64,000 bases of DNA from Micropterix aruncella (Eukaryota > Arthropoda > Insecta > Lepidoptera > Micropterigidae): NCBI GenBank assembly GCA_944548615.1, contig OX155980.1:42922601-42986600 (forward strand), written 5' to 3'. Each line of letters opens with the position of its first letter. The first letter of the stretch is position 1. The position numbers were made by a program, and so were the translations under genes. Positions 13,801 through 25,999 of the stretch are shown in pieces. The notes under the pieces were generated by a model, which saw nothing but the letters and a program-made list of their open reading frames with translations, did not search any database and was not told the DNA's origin.

Positions 13801-15046
13801 AGGACCTTTCCTCGATGCAAATTATTCAACTAGTTCCGCGCCTCCGGTTGCACCTCAAGCTAAACTACCCATTATTGAACCTTCCACGCCTCTTAGTGGA
13901 CCTCCTAATGCCGTCAATTCGGTATCTTCGGCAATGATATCGGGAACTTCCAACCTGAGACGAATGCGGAAAAAAGAATTACTAAGGCAATATTGGAATC
14001 AGGATATGAATATGGATGATCCGGGCTGTGGATCAAATTCAGGGCAAGTGCCGCCACCCGTTCCTGTCACCATGAGTAGAACCATTATCACTATACCAAA
14101 GGCGGTCGCTTCCATGACCAGTATACCGACACGAGAAGACTACAAAGCAGTTGTGGACGCTAATATGGATAAGAAAAGACGAAAGGGATCGATGATTTCA
14201 CGTGAACTTAGGCAATTATACGGACAAGATGATGATTATTTAAGCGACGAACGTAGATCGCCCAGTCCAATTCCGTCAAATCATCCCTTTTTCAAGAGAC
14301 GGAGTCGTTTGCCGAAACCCAATTTGCAGCCGGGGCCGGCTGTGACTCCTCTGGCACCGAAACTTAAAATAAAAATAGGCAATTTCATGAGCACATCTCA
14401 AACAGATCCTGTAGAGGAGCCGTTGAGCGGTTTTCAGTTCAGACCGCCCAAAAAGCGTCTGACCAACCTTCCTAAGCCTAGCGTTGAAGACCTCAGAAGA
14501 GAAAGTATGAAATTTCGCAGATTGGTTATGGCCGATTTTGATGGTGAGAAAGGTGAGAAAGAGAAGAAGAAAAAAGGAACTAAAGGTGATAAAAAGAAGA
14601 AAAAGAAAGATAAGGATAAAGATAAAGAAAAAGAAAAAGAAAAAGATACGAGGCAAGCGATTCACGTGGTGAAAAAGAGGAATGAAAATGCAACTAAGTT
14701 AATAATACGAATAGGACGAAAAAAGGAACTTGACGCTTCTGGGCCCAAACCGGAGCCAGGTAATGAGAAACCTCGGGCGGAAGATCCATTCGAATATGAT
14801 CCCACCGCTCCAGATCCCCTTGCCATTGATTCTCCTCAGTTTGACAGTGCACCTGGTACATCTTCTATGTTAAAGTTTCGGACCTCCAAAGTGACACCTA
14901 TTAGATTAAAAATCGCCCGAAGCTCAGAAGGGTCGGGCTATGTGATGAGAGACTCTCCGGAGACGGCTGTAGTTTTAGATTCGTCTAGCCAGGAAAATAT
15001 AAACTGTCCTCCATTATCTGTAAGTAAGCATTGTGAAGTTAGATAA
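7677..15046 (+). CDS. rno: PHD finger protein rhinoceros (JADE family), partial: internal and large 3' exons
   Basis: A chromatin-associated nuclear protein. JADE proteins are scaffold subunits of HBO1-type histone acetyltransferase complexes, and fly Rhinoceros antagonises EGFR/Ras signalling in the eye. Two exons are visible, 7677-7866 and 8145-15046, encoding about 2363 residues. The first PHD finger is complete only after splicing, with ligands C27, C30, C44, C47, H52, C55, C68 and C71 (numbered from the first visible residue). An extended PHD follows (about 76-190), then the conserved EF/YxYWK and [20 protein letters not shown] region. The remainder is a very long low-complexity tail rich in Ser, Lys and acidic residues. 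The size fits Rhinoceros (over 3000 aa in fly) rather than vertebrate JADE (about 800). Amino-terminal exons lie outside the window or were not recognised. Confidence 0.93.
8145..15046 (+). CDS. rno: rno giant exon: end of PHD1, extended PHD, JADE homology region, disordered tail
   Basis: Acceptor TTTTTTTTAG ends at 8144. The exon completes Gly from G|GT and continues QWLCRPC, closing PHD1. The extended PHD includes [12 protein letters not shown] and [18 protein letters not shown] 21-residue serine run is encoded around 10278-10336. Two near-identical [10 protein letters not shown] motifs occur (9872, 10127). Near the end are [14 protein letters not shown] and a Lys/Glu/Asp run (about 14540-14650). 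The frame is open for 2299 codons to TAA at 15044-15046. A consensus donor (TCT|GTAAGTAAG) at 15020 means the last eight codons may be intronic and a further exon may exist. Confidence 0.92.
15020..15028 (+). other. rno: candidate 5' splice site just before rno stop
   Basis: TCT|GTAAGTAAG is a near-perfect donor located eight codons before the in-frame TAA. Either the gene ends here by read-through, or this is the authentic exon end and the true carboxy terminus is encoded downstream. Confidence 0.45.
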
Positions 15047-15050
15047 GATG

Positions 15051-15054
<4 letters not shown>

Positions 15055-15092
<38 letters not shown>
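15055..15092. repeat. (TA)n microsatellite
   Basis: About 19 uninterrupted TA units begin nine bases after the rno TAA, in the presumed 3' UTR or first bases of an intron. Confidence 0.95.
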
Positions 15093-15096
<4 letters not shown>

Positions 15097-17990
15097 TGTA
15101 GTTAAAATGAGTAAAATATATCCAATTTGTAATTTTTAGTTAAAATATGTAATTTATGTGGTATTTTACAAATGGACAGCTATTTATTACTTTGTTATTT
15201 AGAATGTGTTGTAAATTTAATTTAAATGAAAATATCAAAATTAGAATTAGGATATTGTCTGTATATATTGATGATTGCTTCTGTAAATAGGTATTGGTTA
15301 AGTTGTGTCTTAAATTTAGGCTCAGTTATTCTGTGTCCGATCGCTACAGAGCAAGCTTTAAAAAATATTTTAAGCTTTAATTGAGTGAATGGGGTTATTT
15401 GTCTTTAGTTTTATTATATTGTTAGCTAGAATTTGTCAGTTATGAGCGAGGGAGATACAATATGCGTTTCTGAAAGAGGCTTCCAAAACTGCAATGCAAA
15501 ATATGATAATTTTTTGCTAAATTGTCTTACAAATAATATTTCTAATTAAATTTATCTTTACTATAAGTACTTAAGTACTCGATGATGTCATACATATACA
15601 TATATTTTATATTATTTCCTTTGGGGTTATTTTTCCATATTATTCTCATTTCAGTCATTTGTAATTTGATTACAATATCTACCGATGCCGTTTACTGTTA
15701 GGTATTATGATTAACATATTAAACTCCTTTCTAATCTGAGCGTGTTCTGACATGGATTAAAATACATTACCAATTAGCGAGTAACGTCATATTATTTTTG
15801 TTTAACGCTTTTAATTTTCTTCTTCCCTGATTATGCTGGATCTCCAATTTTATGAAGTAATCGTACACATCCCTATTTCAAGTTACGTTTCACATGTGTG
15901 TTTTAAAAAGGAGATTTATACAGTTGACCCTCAACATTAATGATGGTTGGTTCTTCCAACTAACATTCAATCCAAAAGTTTGCCATAAATGTGAAAAGTA
16001 GAGAAAATGATTTTGATTGCATTATGCAATATTTTTACTTTATTCTGTGGTCATCATGTTATTTATTGCTAATAACTAATAAAAAAATGGAACAAATAAA
16101 CCGATACACCAGAGAATATCAAAACTTTCATTATATAGTCAGTAAATGTTGAGGGTTTGCTGTATATATTATACGTCTAGCATAAAAAAAATATTATTCT
16201 ATTATAATTATGTATATGGTATATATGGGTACTATTTGTGCCATAAGGCTGTTTTATAGAATAATACATCTAATGTAGTTAATTTAATACTTTCATCTAT
16301 TTTCAGCTGTTTTCTATTGCAATGCATCCCTATTTATTTTATTAATATATTGCGTTGAAAATATTGGTATATGTCATTTAAATAAAATTTAAAAATCATT
16401 TACATTAGGACACCAATAATATTTTTTCCAAATTACCATCTTATGTTTGTTGTTCCTTGCACATAAAAAATATAATGAACAGTAAAAATTTTTAAAAAAA
16501 ATATTTTATACCAGTTGATTAGACCACCAACTCACTCTTACAAATAGCTGAACTTTTATTGCAAATAAACAATAATAAACATTAATAAACTCTTCTTGGA
16601 AACTATATTTTATTTGGGGGATTATTGTTTAATAGATCACAGACTGAATTTAATTTTTGTTATACGGCTGAAAGCCATTTAGTTTAATCTTATTTCACTT
16701 TAATAACCAGCCATTTCAAACCTAATCGACACCTTATATAGTTAAAAACTTCCAGTAAAAACTTATTTTTACCAGTGTCTTTTTAGTAGTGTATTTTTAT
16801 CATTTTCTCACTGCAAATTAAATTAGTCTATAAACAAAAGCGTTTTTCGAGTGCAAATATGTTTTTCAATTTATCTTTAGTTTACGGAAGCAAATATGTT
16901 TTTCAATTTATCTTACGTCTTGGTTGGGGGCATATTTAAAAGAGGACTGAATCTTATGAAATTATGGAAGTTAAAACAGGGAATTATATTTAGATGATAA
17001 TTGCAATAAGCACTCGTTAGAAAGGTTGCAATTTCTTTTAGCAATTTAGGTATAATTTATTATCCTATGCAGTGCCCTTGTTAATATCTCTTAAATTATT
17101 CGGAAGACTGCATTTGGTGACAAATTTTTCCAAAAAGAACTTCCTTCAATTTACGTTCACTTTTTCTATGCAAGTCGAGACCAGTAATTGTTAATAATAT
17201 ATTATAAATCCACTTACCGATTTTTATGTTGATGTTATATTTTAAGATTATTTAGTAATTATAGAAATATTTATATTTGTTAACTTCATGGAAGTCTCGC
17301 TTTCAGTTTGGCAGTGGTTTTGTGTAAGAGAAGAATATTATTTTCTGATGAGTTTAGTTTTATTTTGCGGTTTGATTTTTAACTGCGAATTTGCTGTGCC
17401 GTTAAATGTAATCGGCTGTTGGTTTATTTGGATGCCCTTCTCGAGTCATTTTGACATTGTTGGCATATTTGACATAATTCAATTTGATATGTTGACACCA
17501 ATGTAAATACACCGAAAAACACTAGTATTACTATTTGGCATTTTAATGTGTAGTCGCGATATTTTATTAAGTAGACATAGAAAGTTAATATTGAACTATA
17601 AATCAGTGTATACATAAAGAAAACGTTTTTTATTTAGTTCTAGTGTTTAATTAAAATCACTTCTTGATGTCTATTGATACTCATTATACGAAGATTCTTA
17701 GTTAAAGGAGTCTCATTTAGATTTAACTAAAGTTATTAATAATATGATAAGTATTTAATTACGGTCAATGTATAGCGAATGAGCGATGTCGATTGAGATA
17801 TTTAGGGAGCCTACTGGCCCCTCTTCTTTCTATTTTTATTCCAGTGTACAAAGATTTAGGATTTGATTAATTGAATGTAAATAGGGTATAATATTATTGT
17901 CGTAATTAAAATAGTTTGTTGCTACTGTTTGATGTAAATATACGAAATGTAAAATTAACAGTCTTGTAATATAGGATGTTTCAATGTGCA
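15093..17990 (+). other. AT-rich tract, probable rno 3' UTR and flanking DNA
   Basis: No coding exon recognised. Several AATAAA-like poly(A) signals are present (for example around 16379 and 16563), so a multi-kilobase 3' UTR is possible. A ~25-bp direct duplication lies at about 16853 and 16889. Short open frames such as 17288-17506 have no recognisable features. Confidence 0.4.
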
Positions 17991-18209
17991 CATAGCCGGT
18001 GTATTTCATTAATAAACCTTTTTAGAACCAGAAATATTTTTTGTTTATTGAGGTTAAACAGTTTAATTGAACCCTCAGAGTGAAACGAGAAAACTTTCAT
18101 AATTGAGAAAGCTGTTTGGATTCTCAGTTGCAGCGTCAAACCGAAACATTCCTTGCTTTGGTTTTGGTTGCACTGCCCTATTTCGGTCCCCTTGATCACT
18201 AAATTAATA

Positions 18210-18780
18210 AATAATGTATTGGGTTACCTGGGGCTCACATCTTTCACAAAATGCAAAGGACACTGGGTGCATTTCCATTACAGCGGTCTGCTGCAGACCA
18301 ACTACGCATGTGCGGTGGTTAGACAGACTTGCCATTCTGCTACCGGTGTGCTGATAGACGACCACGCTTAGCGGGAGGGGATCGGCTGCCACAAAGCGCT
18401 TAGCGATTTGTTGTGCTTTGTAAAGGGTTGTTTACGTTACCAAACCTGTATACAATTGGTAGGTATTATTGCCCGCAGGAAGACAACCCTGACTCGGCGG
18501 CATTTGCAATAGATCGAAATTATTGTACTGGTAGTTCTAGCTACCTGGCGGTTCACTGAAGTTTACCTAGCGGCGGCCGCTGGGTCTCTGGGCGATAAGG
18601 ACAGGTTTTGACTTCATCGGTGTTGCCTAGGCAGCCGTCGCTAGGTAGACGGTGAAATGAAACCACCATCAGATGTTTGTGGGAAAGGGCCGTGGCGCCC
18701 CAGTGGCAGCTTTATTAGCCTGTGATTAGGCTGAAACGCCAGGCTCGTATGTAAATAAATTCAATATGACTAACTTAATC
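18210..18780. other. GC-richer unclassified segment, probably transposon-derived
   Basis: Base composition rises sharply (GGCGGCCGC, GGCGATAAGGACAGG), with no open frame of note. It lies immediately upstream of an RNase H remnant of the same orientation, so it may be a decayed part of the same non-LTR element. Confidence 0.3.
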
Positions 18781-18860
18781 CTAAAAATATACCTACTTCA
18801 AATCCTTTGAAGTGGTTATTCCGAACCATCAGCTTTGGGATAAGGGACAACTTTGAAAAA

Positions 18861-19180
18861 AGGTCACTGGTCTGCTGGTACACAGACGGGTCGAAAATAA
18901 TCGATAAAATAGAGATAGGCATATTTGGACCGAAGCTCAAACTCGCTAAGTCCCTGGGAATGACAGACCATCTGTAGGCAGAAATTCATGCCGTAGAAAC
19001 TTTTAAGAGCGAAATCAATGCAAAATGCTTGCGCGGCGCTAGAATTAACGTAATGTCATAATCAAGCTGCTCTCAAAGCTCTAAACAGTTATGTTTTTGT
19101 GTCGAAGCTTATTTGGGAATATCTTTGAAATGGAGCTGCCATGGAATTTACCGACGGTCGGAGTCGGGCCCATCATAATA
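18861..19180 (+). pseudogene. RNase H domain remnant of an I/R1-type non-LTR retrotransposon
   Basis: In one frame the segment reads VCWYTDGSKIIDK, IGIFGPKLKLAKSLG, then AEIHAVETFKSEIN. This is the YTDGSK...AE signature of the RNase H domain carried by I, R1 and LOA-like elements. Frame stops interrupt it at TAG after DHL and again at TAA. The rest of the element is not recognisable. Confidence 0.6.
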
Positions 19181-19329
19181 TTTTCATTACACCGCGGTGA
19201 ACTTCGGACTAACAACCGGCCGTGGTAGGTTTACGATTACCGTACATTCACTCTCCATTCGAAGCCAAATCTTGCAATGCGGAAATGGCGGTTTTAGTTT
19301 TCTTTTTATGAAAGAGGGCCTTATTTTCC

Positions 19330-21230
19330 TAGTGAGATCAAGGTGAGCAAAAAAAAGTGATGAAACAGCAATTAATTAAAACAGTTTTTGGGATGAGTGC
19401 CAATTTCCACCACGTGAAGATAAACAGTGAAGCCATTCCGGGTGAAGGCATTTGCATGATCATGGTACTTATTTAGTTTGTACTCGTGGTATTTAGTGAT
19501 CAGAGTATTTATTTATTGTACTACATAGAGTACTATGTAAGTATAAGATTCTCATGGAACTGTTATTTCTACAATAAGAGGACCATCTTCCGAGATATGG
19601 AGTAAAGGGTTTTCTGTACGGTAAAAAATGATTATGCTTTGAGACCAAATCAACCTCCAGAATCCAGTCTGAAGCATTCTCGATTATGAGTAAGGTTTTG
19701 ATGTGGAATGTTTTTTGTCTGTGGAGCTGCCCTGCACAAACTGAATTGGGTCATTGGAGGGTAGTGTCAAACCCTTTATGGTACGAGCCATTGGGAGGTT
19801 AAAATTATGTAATAGGTTAATAGTTAGGTAATTATTACCTATCGAGTAACTAGAGCCATTTACTAGCCTAGATTTAAGGCTGATTTGCAGCCAGCTAAAA
19901 TATGTCTAGATGTGTAAGGAATACTGCTTAATTGGAGTACTACTAGCTGTGAAAGCAATACTGCTACAAATGGCACATGAACTATCCTCCGAATAGCTCC
20001 AGCGAGTAAGGTTGCTGGGGTCTGAAAGTGTATGCTGAAAGGCATTTAAATAGAATTTCGGCATCTCTGGGGTTCAGACATACGTATAACATTCTTTCCA
20101 GTGCATTGAAACTCACCCAATTACTGTGAATAATATGGAATACGACTTTTTACATTTCTCCGAAGCAAAATCCCAAATAGTTTAAACCGTATTGTTACTC
20201 TTATAATCTTCTCGCAAGAATGGCTTCTTCAGGTCTACAATGCTCATGGTTGTCCTGTCATACCTCTGCTTAAAAAATAATGAAAAACAATATAATTCAT
20301 CGCATGGTAGAGCGGCGTATTTACGTTAGGTTACCTGTCAAATGGGATCAAAGTTCGTCGTTCGACGGAAATAACTGATAAAGTTCTGAAACTTGGCACA
20401 GATTTTCCTTAAAGCATACTCTTAAACATACTATAAGTCCCCTACTCTATCTGTTGCGCTGGAGCCGCCATCTTGGAAAAATCTCGCTAATTGCGATATC
20501 GAGATTATTTATGATATAAAAAATAAAGCTTATTATAATATCTAAATCAAATTTTAATGTCCAAAGTTCAAACTTTCAACATGATTTATAACATTCTTCT
20601 TTTTATCTCTTATAAAAGTCTCAGTCTATTAATTCGGTGCCATAGGAAAAGCGCATTTTGAGACCTCAGATTTTTCAGTGACAAGATCGATACTTTCTCA
20701 CTATCGGCTTTTCTTTTCACAGCTTTGATACTTTTATCTGTAGTATATTCCTTTTGACACAATATGTGCACAGTTACATAATCCAGTCCCTCCAACTGTA
20801 CTTTTTCGTATTCCCTATTTTTACTTTATTATATTAAAGTTTTCAATCCTTTCTGATTACCAATAAGATTATGACCAACAAAAATAGAATTCTCAAAAAT
20901 GAAACACTTTTCATCGCTCCCTATTTTGCATAAACGCGTCCGCATGACAGTCCATTAAGAAATACACCTTGAAGTATGCTGCCATAAGGCCGCAGCCTAT
21001 ACGGCCTTTTGACGAATTCATTACTGGTTGAGTTTAGGCATGAAAGAACTAACGATGTTTAGGTACAACTAACGATGACTCTCGCTCGGGTCGTCATACG
21101 ACGGCTGTCACTGAATAAATTGTTTAAAAAGGGTTCGTTTTATTGCTGAATAGGTGAAGAGTTCGATAGATAGTGCTTAGGGATGAGCATAGTATCCGCA
21201 CGCCGCGCTGGTTACGTAAAATGCTTCAGG
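19330..21230. other. intergenic DNA, nothing recognised
   Basis: Mixed composition with short open frames only. No terminal repeats or conserved motifs seen on either strand. Confidence 0.35.
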
Positions 21231-21274
21231 ACGTGCAGAAAAAACTAGACTGAAGGTTTTGTTTTTAGCTCGAT

Positions 21275-21575
21275 TTATAACTATGGCCGAAATATGGCTT
21301 TCCACTGTGATCCTAAATCAAAACAACCGTCCACGACCTGGAAACGGCCACCATTAAATCCGCCGGTAAGATCATGGGCTCTCTTTTCTGGGAAAGTCAA
21401 GGGGTCGTGATGATTGTATACCTTGATCATAGAGCGACTATAACGGGGGCTGTATCTGCTAAACAAAAAAAGGGAAAATGAAGAGGCAAACTCGTTAAAA
21501 TTATTTTGCTTCACCGAGATAACGTCCCAGCACAGAAGTCCAGAGTTGCGACGGCTGTCATTGGTTTTATTAAAA
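21275..21575 (+). pseudogene. mariner-family transposase remnant
   Basis: With frame changes the segment reads HCDPKSKQPSTTWKRPP, then a GKV...YLDHRATITGA block, then LLHRDNVPAQKS. This matches the middle of a mariner transposase: the region after the first catalytic Asp through the second catalytic Asp in HxDNxPAH. Several frameshifts and stops are present; both ends are missing. Confidence 0.6.
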
Positions 21576-22089
21576 TCAGTAATTCTCTGTATGCTTTTTT
21601 TCTCTGTATGAGGACTTTTTTGGCGATATTTATTCCCAGACACGGCTAGACTTTCCAAGTCTATGACTAGGATACAATAGAATAGAATAATCTTAATTGA
21701 TAAACAAGATACTGACGTTAGAAATAAATATATCTAAATGATTTACCTAAAATGCGTTATAAACAAAGCGAATACGGACACAACTAATTGGTGTAAAATA
21801 CGCTGTTTTAAATTAAGCTGAATTACAAATTTATAATACAATAAAATAGAAAAACTGATAATAAATCAATCGTCAATCATTCTAATATTAATACGAACCG
21901 TCCTCGAGAGAAAACACATTAAAAGCAATTTAAGTGTTAATCTTGTATAATCTAAAACAAAAACATTGTAAATATAAATAGACACAAAAAAAGAACTATG
22001 TGACCAAATTCAGGTAACCGGTAATTTGTTATCAATCTTAAAATAAAAACAAAAGTACAGAAAATCACAAGCATAATCAAGATATACTA

Positions 22090-22124
22090 CACTTGCGAGC
22101 CGCTAAATCGACTCACCCCCTCAG
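22090..22124 (+). repeat. left terminal inverted repeat of the Tc1-like element
   Basis: 35 bp starting CACTTGCGAG and ending ACCCCCTCAG, preceded by target TA. Pairs with 23719-23753 with a few mismatches. Confidence 0.88.
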
Positions 22125-22440
22125 GTCGGATAAAAACCAGTTTTTTTTCTAAAATGACTAACCGGATGTACACCAAATATATACTTTTATGAAAACCTAA
22201 TTACTTAACTTTCTAATGACACCATTTTAATAAAAATCGGTTCAGAACTTTTTAAAATAATAATTACTGAACGGAAGTATTGAGAAAGTACGCTATTCGT
22301 CGCAATAAGTTTCCGCGTCTTCACCACTCATAAATCCCCCCGGAACAGGTTTATTATTAGCAGTTACTTATCAGTAGTTGACGCGAAAAAATCTCCGTAA
22401 GCCAAACTCATTATTATCGTAAAAGTATGGATGTAGTATC

Positions 22441-23433
22441 CATACTTTTACACCAAAAAAGACCGCTCAGGTTATTGCTTTATTGCAGCAGGGCCTTAGT
22501 CAACGTACAGTTGCTCGTCAAGTGAAATTTAGTCAGTCTGCCGTCTCAAGAGTAAAAAGGAGGTTTGAACAAACTGGTACCATCAATCGGAGAACAAATA
22601 GCAGCCGGCTCCGGTGCGCTTCTGAGAGAGACGACCGTTACATCGCTTCGACGTTACTGCAGAATCGCGACCTCGCTGGCATTAATATACAGCAGGAGCT
22701 GAGACAAGTTCAAGGGGTAGCTGTCAGTCAGTGAACGATCAGAAGACGCTTGAAAAAATCCGACCTCGTTCCAAAAAGACCTGTCACAGGCCTTTAATTG
22801 ACCACTCGCCACCAGCAAGCGCGCCTTTAATTTGCTCGAGAGGACGTCAGTTGGAGAATATAGCAATGGCGGTCAGTTTTATTTACTGACGAGAGCAGAA
22901 TGTGTCTGTATGGCAGCCACAGAATAGGCTGGTTCTCCAGGCGTCCAGGTGAGTGATTTTCACAGTGCTGCTTCGCTGAAACAGTCTCCTACGGCGGCGT
23001 TTCCTGCATGATGTGGGCTGGCATTTCTTTAGAGGGAAGGTCCAACCTTGTTTTCGTGCCAGGGGAGGGTCGGAGAGAAGGCCTGAATGCTGAACGCTAT
23101 ATCAAAGTATTCTCCTGGATCATGTCATACCGTATGAAGGATTTATTGAAAAAAAAACTCTGTGTTAATACACGATAATGCACGGTGTCACACGCGCGTA
23201 TCACTCGGCGATTCTTAGATGAAGTTGGTTTGAAGACGATAGACTGGCCAGCTCTCAGTCCAGACATGAATCCCATCGAGAATTTGTGAGACGAGCTGAA
23301 ACGAAGAGTCCGAGCCAGAAATCTGGTAACTTCTAATATCTACGATCTCAAGACAGCGTTGTTAGAGGAATGGGATGGGATTCCTCAAGACTTGACCAAA
23401 AAACTGATTAGGACGTTGAGGAACCGCATGTGA
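22441..23433 (+). pseudogene. Tc1-like transposase pseudogene
   Basis: The amino-terminal helix-turn-helix is clear (KTAQVIALLQQGLSQRTVAR, SQSAVSRVKRRFEQTG). The catalytic blocks follow: FTDESRM near 22875, HDNARCHTR near 23175, and DWPALSPDMNPIENL near 23245-23290, followed by DELKRRV. The third block carries a TGA where Trp is expected, the frame stops at 22733, and frameshifts occur downstream. The carboxy end IRTLRNRM precedes TGA at 23431-23433. The DDE triad positions are recognisable but not in one frame. Confidence 0.85.
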
Positions 23434-23449
23434 GCTGTCATCTGGGCAA

Positions 23450-23463
23450 GGGGGGGGGGGGGG
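23450..23463. repeat. poly-G run inside the Tc1-like element
   Basis: Fourteen consecutive G just after the transposase stop. Confidence 0.9.
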
Positions 23464-23718
23464 ACACTAAATATTAATTTATTTAACGTTCCTTCTTAGG
23501 TTTGCATTTTCCGTTTTAAATTAATTTTAAATATCTCCAGTTTTCTACTCCTGAATCCAATTGACTCCCCTTTTTAAATTTTATTTAATTTAAAAAAAAA
23601 CCTTAGCGGATTTTCATGATTATGGTATTAACGGATAGCTAACAAAATAAGGGTCTTAAAAAGTATATAATTGTATGGATCTACTCAGCCATTTTAAAAA
23701 AAATAAGTTTTTTCCGCA

Positions 23719-23753
23719 CTGAGGGGGTGAGTCGATTTAGTTGCTCGTAAGTG
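23719..23753 (-). repeat. right terminal inverted repeat of the Tc1-like element
   Basis: Reverse complement starts CACTTACGAG and shares CTAAATCGACTCACCCCCTC with the left end; followed by target TA. Confidence 0.88.
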
Positions 23754-23879
23754 TATATAAATAATCAGTAAAAATCAAACATCAAATCCGTCAAAATCAA
23801 AATTTAAATCTAGGATACAAAAATTCAAATTGTCAATAAAAATAGAAATATAAAGAGCATAGACAATAGAGATAACTAT

Positions 23880-24731
23880 CGTAATATTAGGTATATTAAA
23901 GTATCCTCGGATGCCGTATTTGTCGAGTTTACAAAGCAATATATTGTGATTCACCATATCGAATGCTTTTGAGAGATCGCAGAGACCGTGCCTGAATAAA
24001 GTTTCGCGTGTTGACGCGAAAACTGTTGTAACTGTACATAGTTGATAACATATTATTTAATGCATCTATTGTCCTTCTATTTCTCCTAAAACCAATTTGA
24101 GTTTTTGATATTATGTCTTTATTTTCTAGACTGTTAACTAACCTGATATTAAGTATTTTCTCAAGAATTTTTGAAAAAATCGGCAAGTAGTTGGAAATAT
24201 CAGTTTTCGGGCCATTTTTATACAATGGAACAATCTTTGCAATTTTAAATTGCTCTGGGAAAACACCATCTAATAATAAATAACTTAGCTAGTACGTCGG
24301 CTATTACAGGCAGTGCAATTTTCACTGTTTCAATAATAATATCATCAACACCAGAAGATTTTGTGATTTTAATTGAGTTGACAATTTTTGTGATTTCAAC
24401 TGCATCGGTTGGTTGCATAAAGAAAATATGGCGGCTGTAACAAATACTTGGCCCGCCTACCTGACTGGGTGTCGAGTTAGATTTTGTCACGCCCGATTTG
24501 GGAAAAATAGCTATTAAGTATATTTGCTACCTCTCATTGATTATCAGTATGATTGTTTACGCTGAGGGTGATATTATAATGAGTCTTTTTCCTTTTGCCC
24601 AGATTTTCATTTACGACTTGCCATTGTACTTTAGTATTGTTTTTTGAATTCAATATATTGTTTCTGGTACGGTCTCTCTTAGCATTTCTTATCACTAGCC
24701 TATATATTATTTCGTACCTATTAATGTACAC
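23880..24731 (-). pseudogene. CR1/jockey-superfamily reverse transcriptase remnant
   Basis: Minus-strand pieces in different frames line up as a non-LTR reverse transcriptase. They are WQVVNENLGKRKK (pre-RT linker), ITKIVNSIKITKSSGVDDII, a YLPI.FSKILEKILNIRLVN block, QIGFRRNRRTIDALNNM, and AFDMVNHNILLCKLDKYGIRG near the 3' end. No YxDD block is present, so the element is truncated. The blocks are ordered as in the better preserved element at 28714-30596, to which it may be related. Confidence 0.65.
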
Positions 24732-24799
24732 TGAAACATATTTATTGCATTCAAATTTGCGAAGAAAGAGCAGATTTTTGGCAGACAGATAAAAAATTT

Positions 24800-25670
24800 A
24801 ATATTGATATTATCCGCAAAATATAAATGTTATTTTCTATCTACATGTTAGATAAAGGGCCACAGGTTCGATTGGTTATGGATTTAAGCTGTTTGTCTGT
24901 TATGCAAATTCCTAAGAAGGAGTGCAAGAAATTAACTCAGTCCTTAAAACTACTCGGATGGTTGACAATTTGCTTCTGCCCCATCCACCTCGCTATAGTA
25001 TTAAATACATATATGCTGTTCAATTTAACTATGAATTCCTCTTTTATATTATTTCCGATAACTGCATAATAGTCGGCATGACTCCCATTCATGAGCAATT
25101 CGACCTACCCATCCATTAATTGAAGGACAGTGACCGATCGTGCGGTCACAAATACTCACTCGCTGCTATGCTACTGTACTTTGCATGCTTTTATTGTAAG
25201 CTGGCCGATCCATTTATTGGTTGCAGAGAGCAGTGAGCGTGTCCGTTACTTTGGATTACTATTACACCGTCAAAAAGTAGGTAGGTACCTAGTATTTTAA
25301 TAGTCGCTAAGTTACAACTTGCGCATGCGCATGGGTGCATCACGTAGATCATTAAAATTCAGAAATCGTTTGCTATTTAGGTTGCACGAACAGCACCAGA
25401 GCATTGAGCATACCGTCGTTACTGTAAGGTCAATAGTTTAATCATTAATATGTACTTTGCTAAGTTGTAAATACTGATTTGATAGGTTTGTTTAGTGATT
25501 TAGATAGGTTTAAACCTACAGTTAAAAGCTGTGCACATCCATACATATATATCAATTAAACATAAGTATTTGCCAATCCAATCCGGGAAATCCTTGTAGC
25601 TTTTATTATTTTTATTTCTAGATCTAATCGACGTCCTATAAACGAATTCTTTCAGGATTGAGCAGCCACT
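24800..25670. other. intergenic DNA, nothing recognised
   Basis: Short open frames only; no conserved motif or clear repeat boundary. Confidence 0.35.
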
Positions 25671-25689
25671 AGTCACTACCTAAATTTAG

Positions 25690-25960
25690 AAATATGCGTG
25701 AGGATGCTGCGATGGGCGAGATATAACAACTACGAGTGATGTCTAAAATTTAAAACTGGTCTACTTCGGATACGTCAAGTCGAACGAATCAAAGATTTTT
25801 TCCTTTACGTTAAGCAGGGAAATATCGAAGGTAAAAGAGCTCTAGGTAAATGGTGCTGTTCTTTCCTGAAAAATTATCATAGTTAAAAGTTATGGGGTAA
25901 TGATATCTGCAAAAGTAAGAATTGCCCTCATGATCGCCAACCGTTAGTAGTTGAAGACCA
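25690..25960 (+). pseudogene. carboxy-terminal fragment of an RTE/CR1-like polyprotein
   Basis: One frame reads FLYVKQGNIEGKRALGKWCC, like the post-RT region of insect non-LTR elements (a HI-R-x-G-x2-GKR-G-R block). The neighbouring frame gives LVYFGYVKSNES. Frameshifted and isolated. Confidence 0.4.
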
Positions 25961-25999
25961 ACCGCAACTGTTTAATTTTTTTGTTGACATATTTTCCTA

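Larger units (their letters stand above)
22090..23753 (+). mobile_element. Tc1-like DNA transposon, full length but inactive
   Basis: A 1664-bp unit is bounded by 35-bp terminal inverted repeats beginning CACTTGCGAG (left) and CACTTACGAG (right, reverse strand). The target TA is duplicated at 22088-22089 and 23754-23755. Length, TA target and the encoded transposase all fit Tc1. The transposase contains stops and frameshifts, so the copy cannot be autonomous. The TIR similarity continues weakly inward past the conserved CTAAATCGACTCACCCCCTC block. Confidence 0.88.

Noticed and set aside
14276..14665. 129-codon minus-strand frame
   Set aside because: Antisense of the Lys-rich end of rno, giving a meaningless poly-Phe start.
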